64,000 nucleotides of DNA from Trochalopteron elliotii (lineage: Eukaryota > Chordata > Aves > Passeriformes > Leiothrichidae): positions 1,019,636-1,083,635 of the forward strand of contig JANPWX010000030.1 in assembly GCA_024734555.1 (NCBI GenBank), written 5' to 3'. A program made the position numbers and the translations under genes. Shown piece after piece: positions 63,501 to 64,000 of this stretch. Position 1 is the stretch's first letter, and each line of letters starts with the position of its first letter. The notes beneath the pieces were generated by a model. It saw only the letters and a list, made by a program, of their open reading frames with translations, searched no databases and was not told where the DNA came from.

Positions 63501-64000
63501 AGTTGTTTGTGCAGATGTGAATTAATGGACTGTTATAAAGGTAGTGTGATTTCTGTCTTTTCAGTTAAGGAGTTATGATGACCAAAGTTTTGTTTTGTGT
63601 GCTACCATTAAGTAAAATCAATGTGCTAATAAAAAATCTCTGTGTCTTTTAAGGAGGAACTTCTTAAGAAATATTAAGAATAGTGGAAAATTTATGCCCT
63701 TTGAGAAGAGCAGTATTTGATCTTCAAACATCAACTGATTCTGTTTAAAACTGCTTACATCAGGTTGAAATGTTGAGGTTACTAGAACTAATGCCATAAA
63801 TTAAGTTGGAAACATTCAGTTGTTTGTGTATATACATTTTCTAGTACATTCTTGTCTACTTGAGATTATGCAAAAATATTTCGCAGAAGAAAATATTTCA
63901 AACTGCTGTTTGAAACTAGTCATCTGTTTTAATGACATATTTCTGAGGGTTGATCTCACTCTCACTGCATGTCATGAGTTCATGAACATTTTTTCGGGGT
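60563..64000. other. Non-coding AT-rich stretch
   Basis: A T run of about 14 occurs at 62246-62259. A G/T-run region (about 62706-62750) is typical of bird DNA. Acceptor-like tracts end near 62594, 63271 and 63575; the first is followed by about 58 open codons on the plus strand without a convincing donor or any recognisable domain. Confidence 0.5.

Noticed and set aside
1..64000. CRISPR arrays, bacterial operons, integrated phage, rRNA or tRNA genes, intact endogenous retrovirus
   Set aside because: No regularly spaced repeats, no dense coding, no RNA-gene signatures and no retroviral gag/pol-like frames were seen on either strand.

Overview
The window reads as unannotated nuclear DNA of a sauropsid vertebrate, most likely a bird. 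It is about 60% AT and CpG-poor. It has eukaryotic microsatellites, frequent short runs of the type A-run/C-run and G/T-run spacers, a degraded CR1 LINE tail, and almost no recognisable young transposons. There is no operon-like packing, no ribosomal or transfer RNA gene, and no confident protein-coding gene. The longest open frames (up to 195 codons) lack recognisable domains. Many lie in stretches where several frames, or both strands, are open together. The simplest reading is an intergenic desert or the inside of one or more very large introns.

Layout. 0-6 kb: AT-rich DNA with one clear old CR1 fragment (about 545-960, minus strand) and a short GC-rich open block at 3400-3507 (minus) that looks like a terminal exon. 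6-6.3 kb: a long polypyrimidine tract holding the only assembly gap (4 N), followed by a polypurine tract on the same strand. 6.3-30 kb: mostly featureless AT-rich DNA with a long (TG)n at 11.6 kb, a C-run (minus-strand G4) motif at 13.16 kb, a CTCF-like site at 10.08 kb and a 9-bp repeat at 21.9 kb. 30-32 kb: a possible plus-strand terminal exon (30344-30457) with downstream AATAAA signals, then a stop-poor block at 31.4-31.9 kb. 32-46 kb: AT-rich DNA with a 14-bp perfect inverted repeat beside a long (AAAAG)n at 35.8 kb, a probable MIR-type SINE at 41.1 kb, a second G4 motif at 42.9 kb and a near-consensus p53-family response element at 46.2 kb. 46-64 kb: more of the same, with small tandem duplications at 53.4 and 55.7 kb, a (GA)n, and an (AT)n-(AC)n tract at 60.5 kb.

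I found no gene cluster or novel multi-gene system. The most testable items are the two terminal-exon candidates, the p53-like site, and the structure-prone tracts at 6.0 and 35.8 kb. Exon, binding-site and old-repeat calls were made by eye, without alignment.
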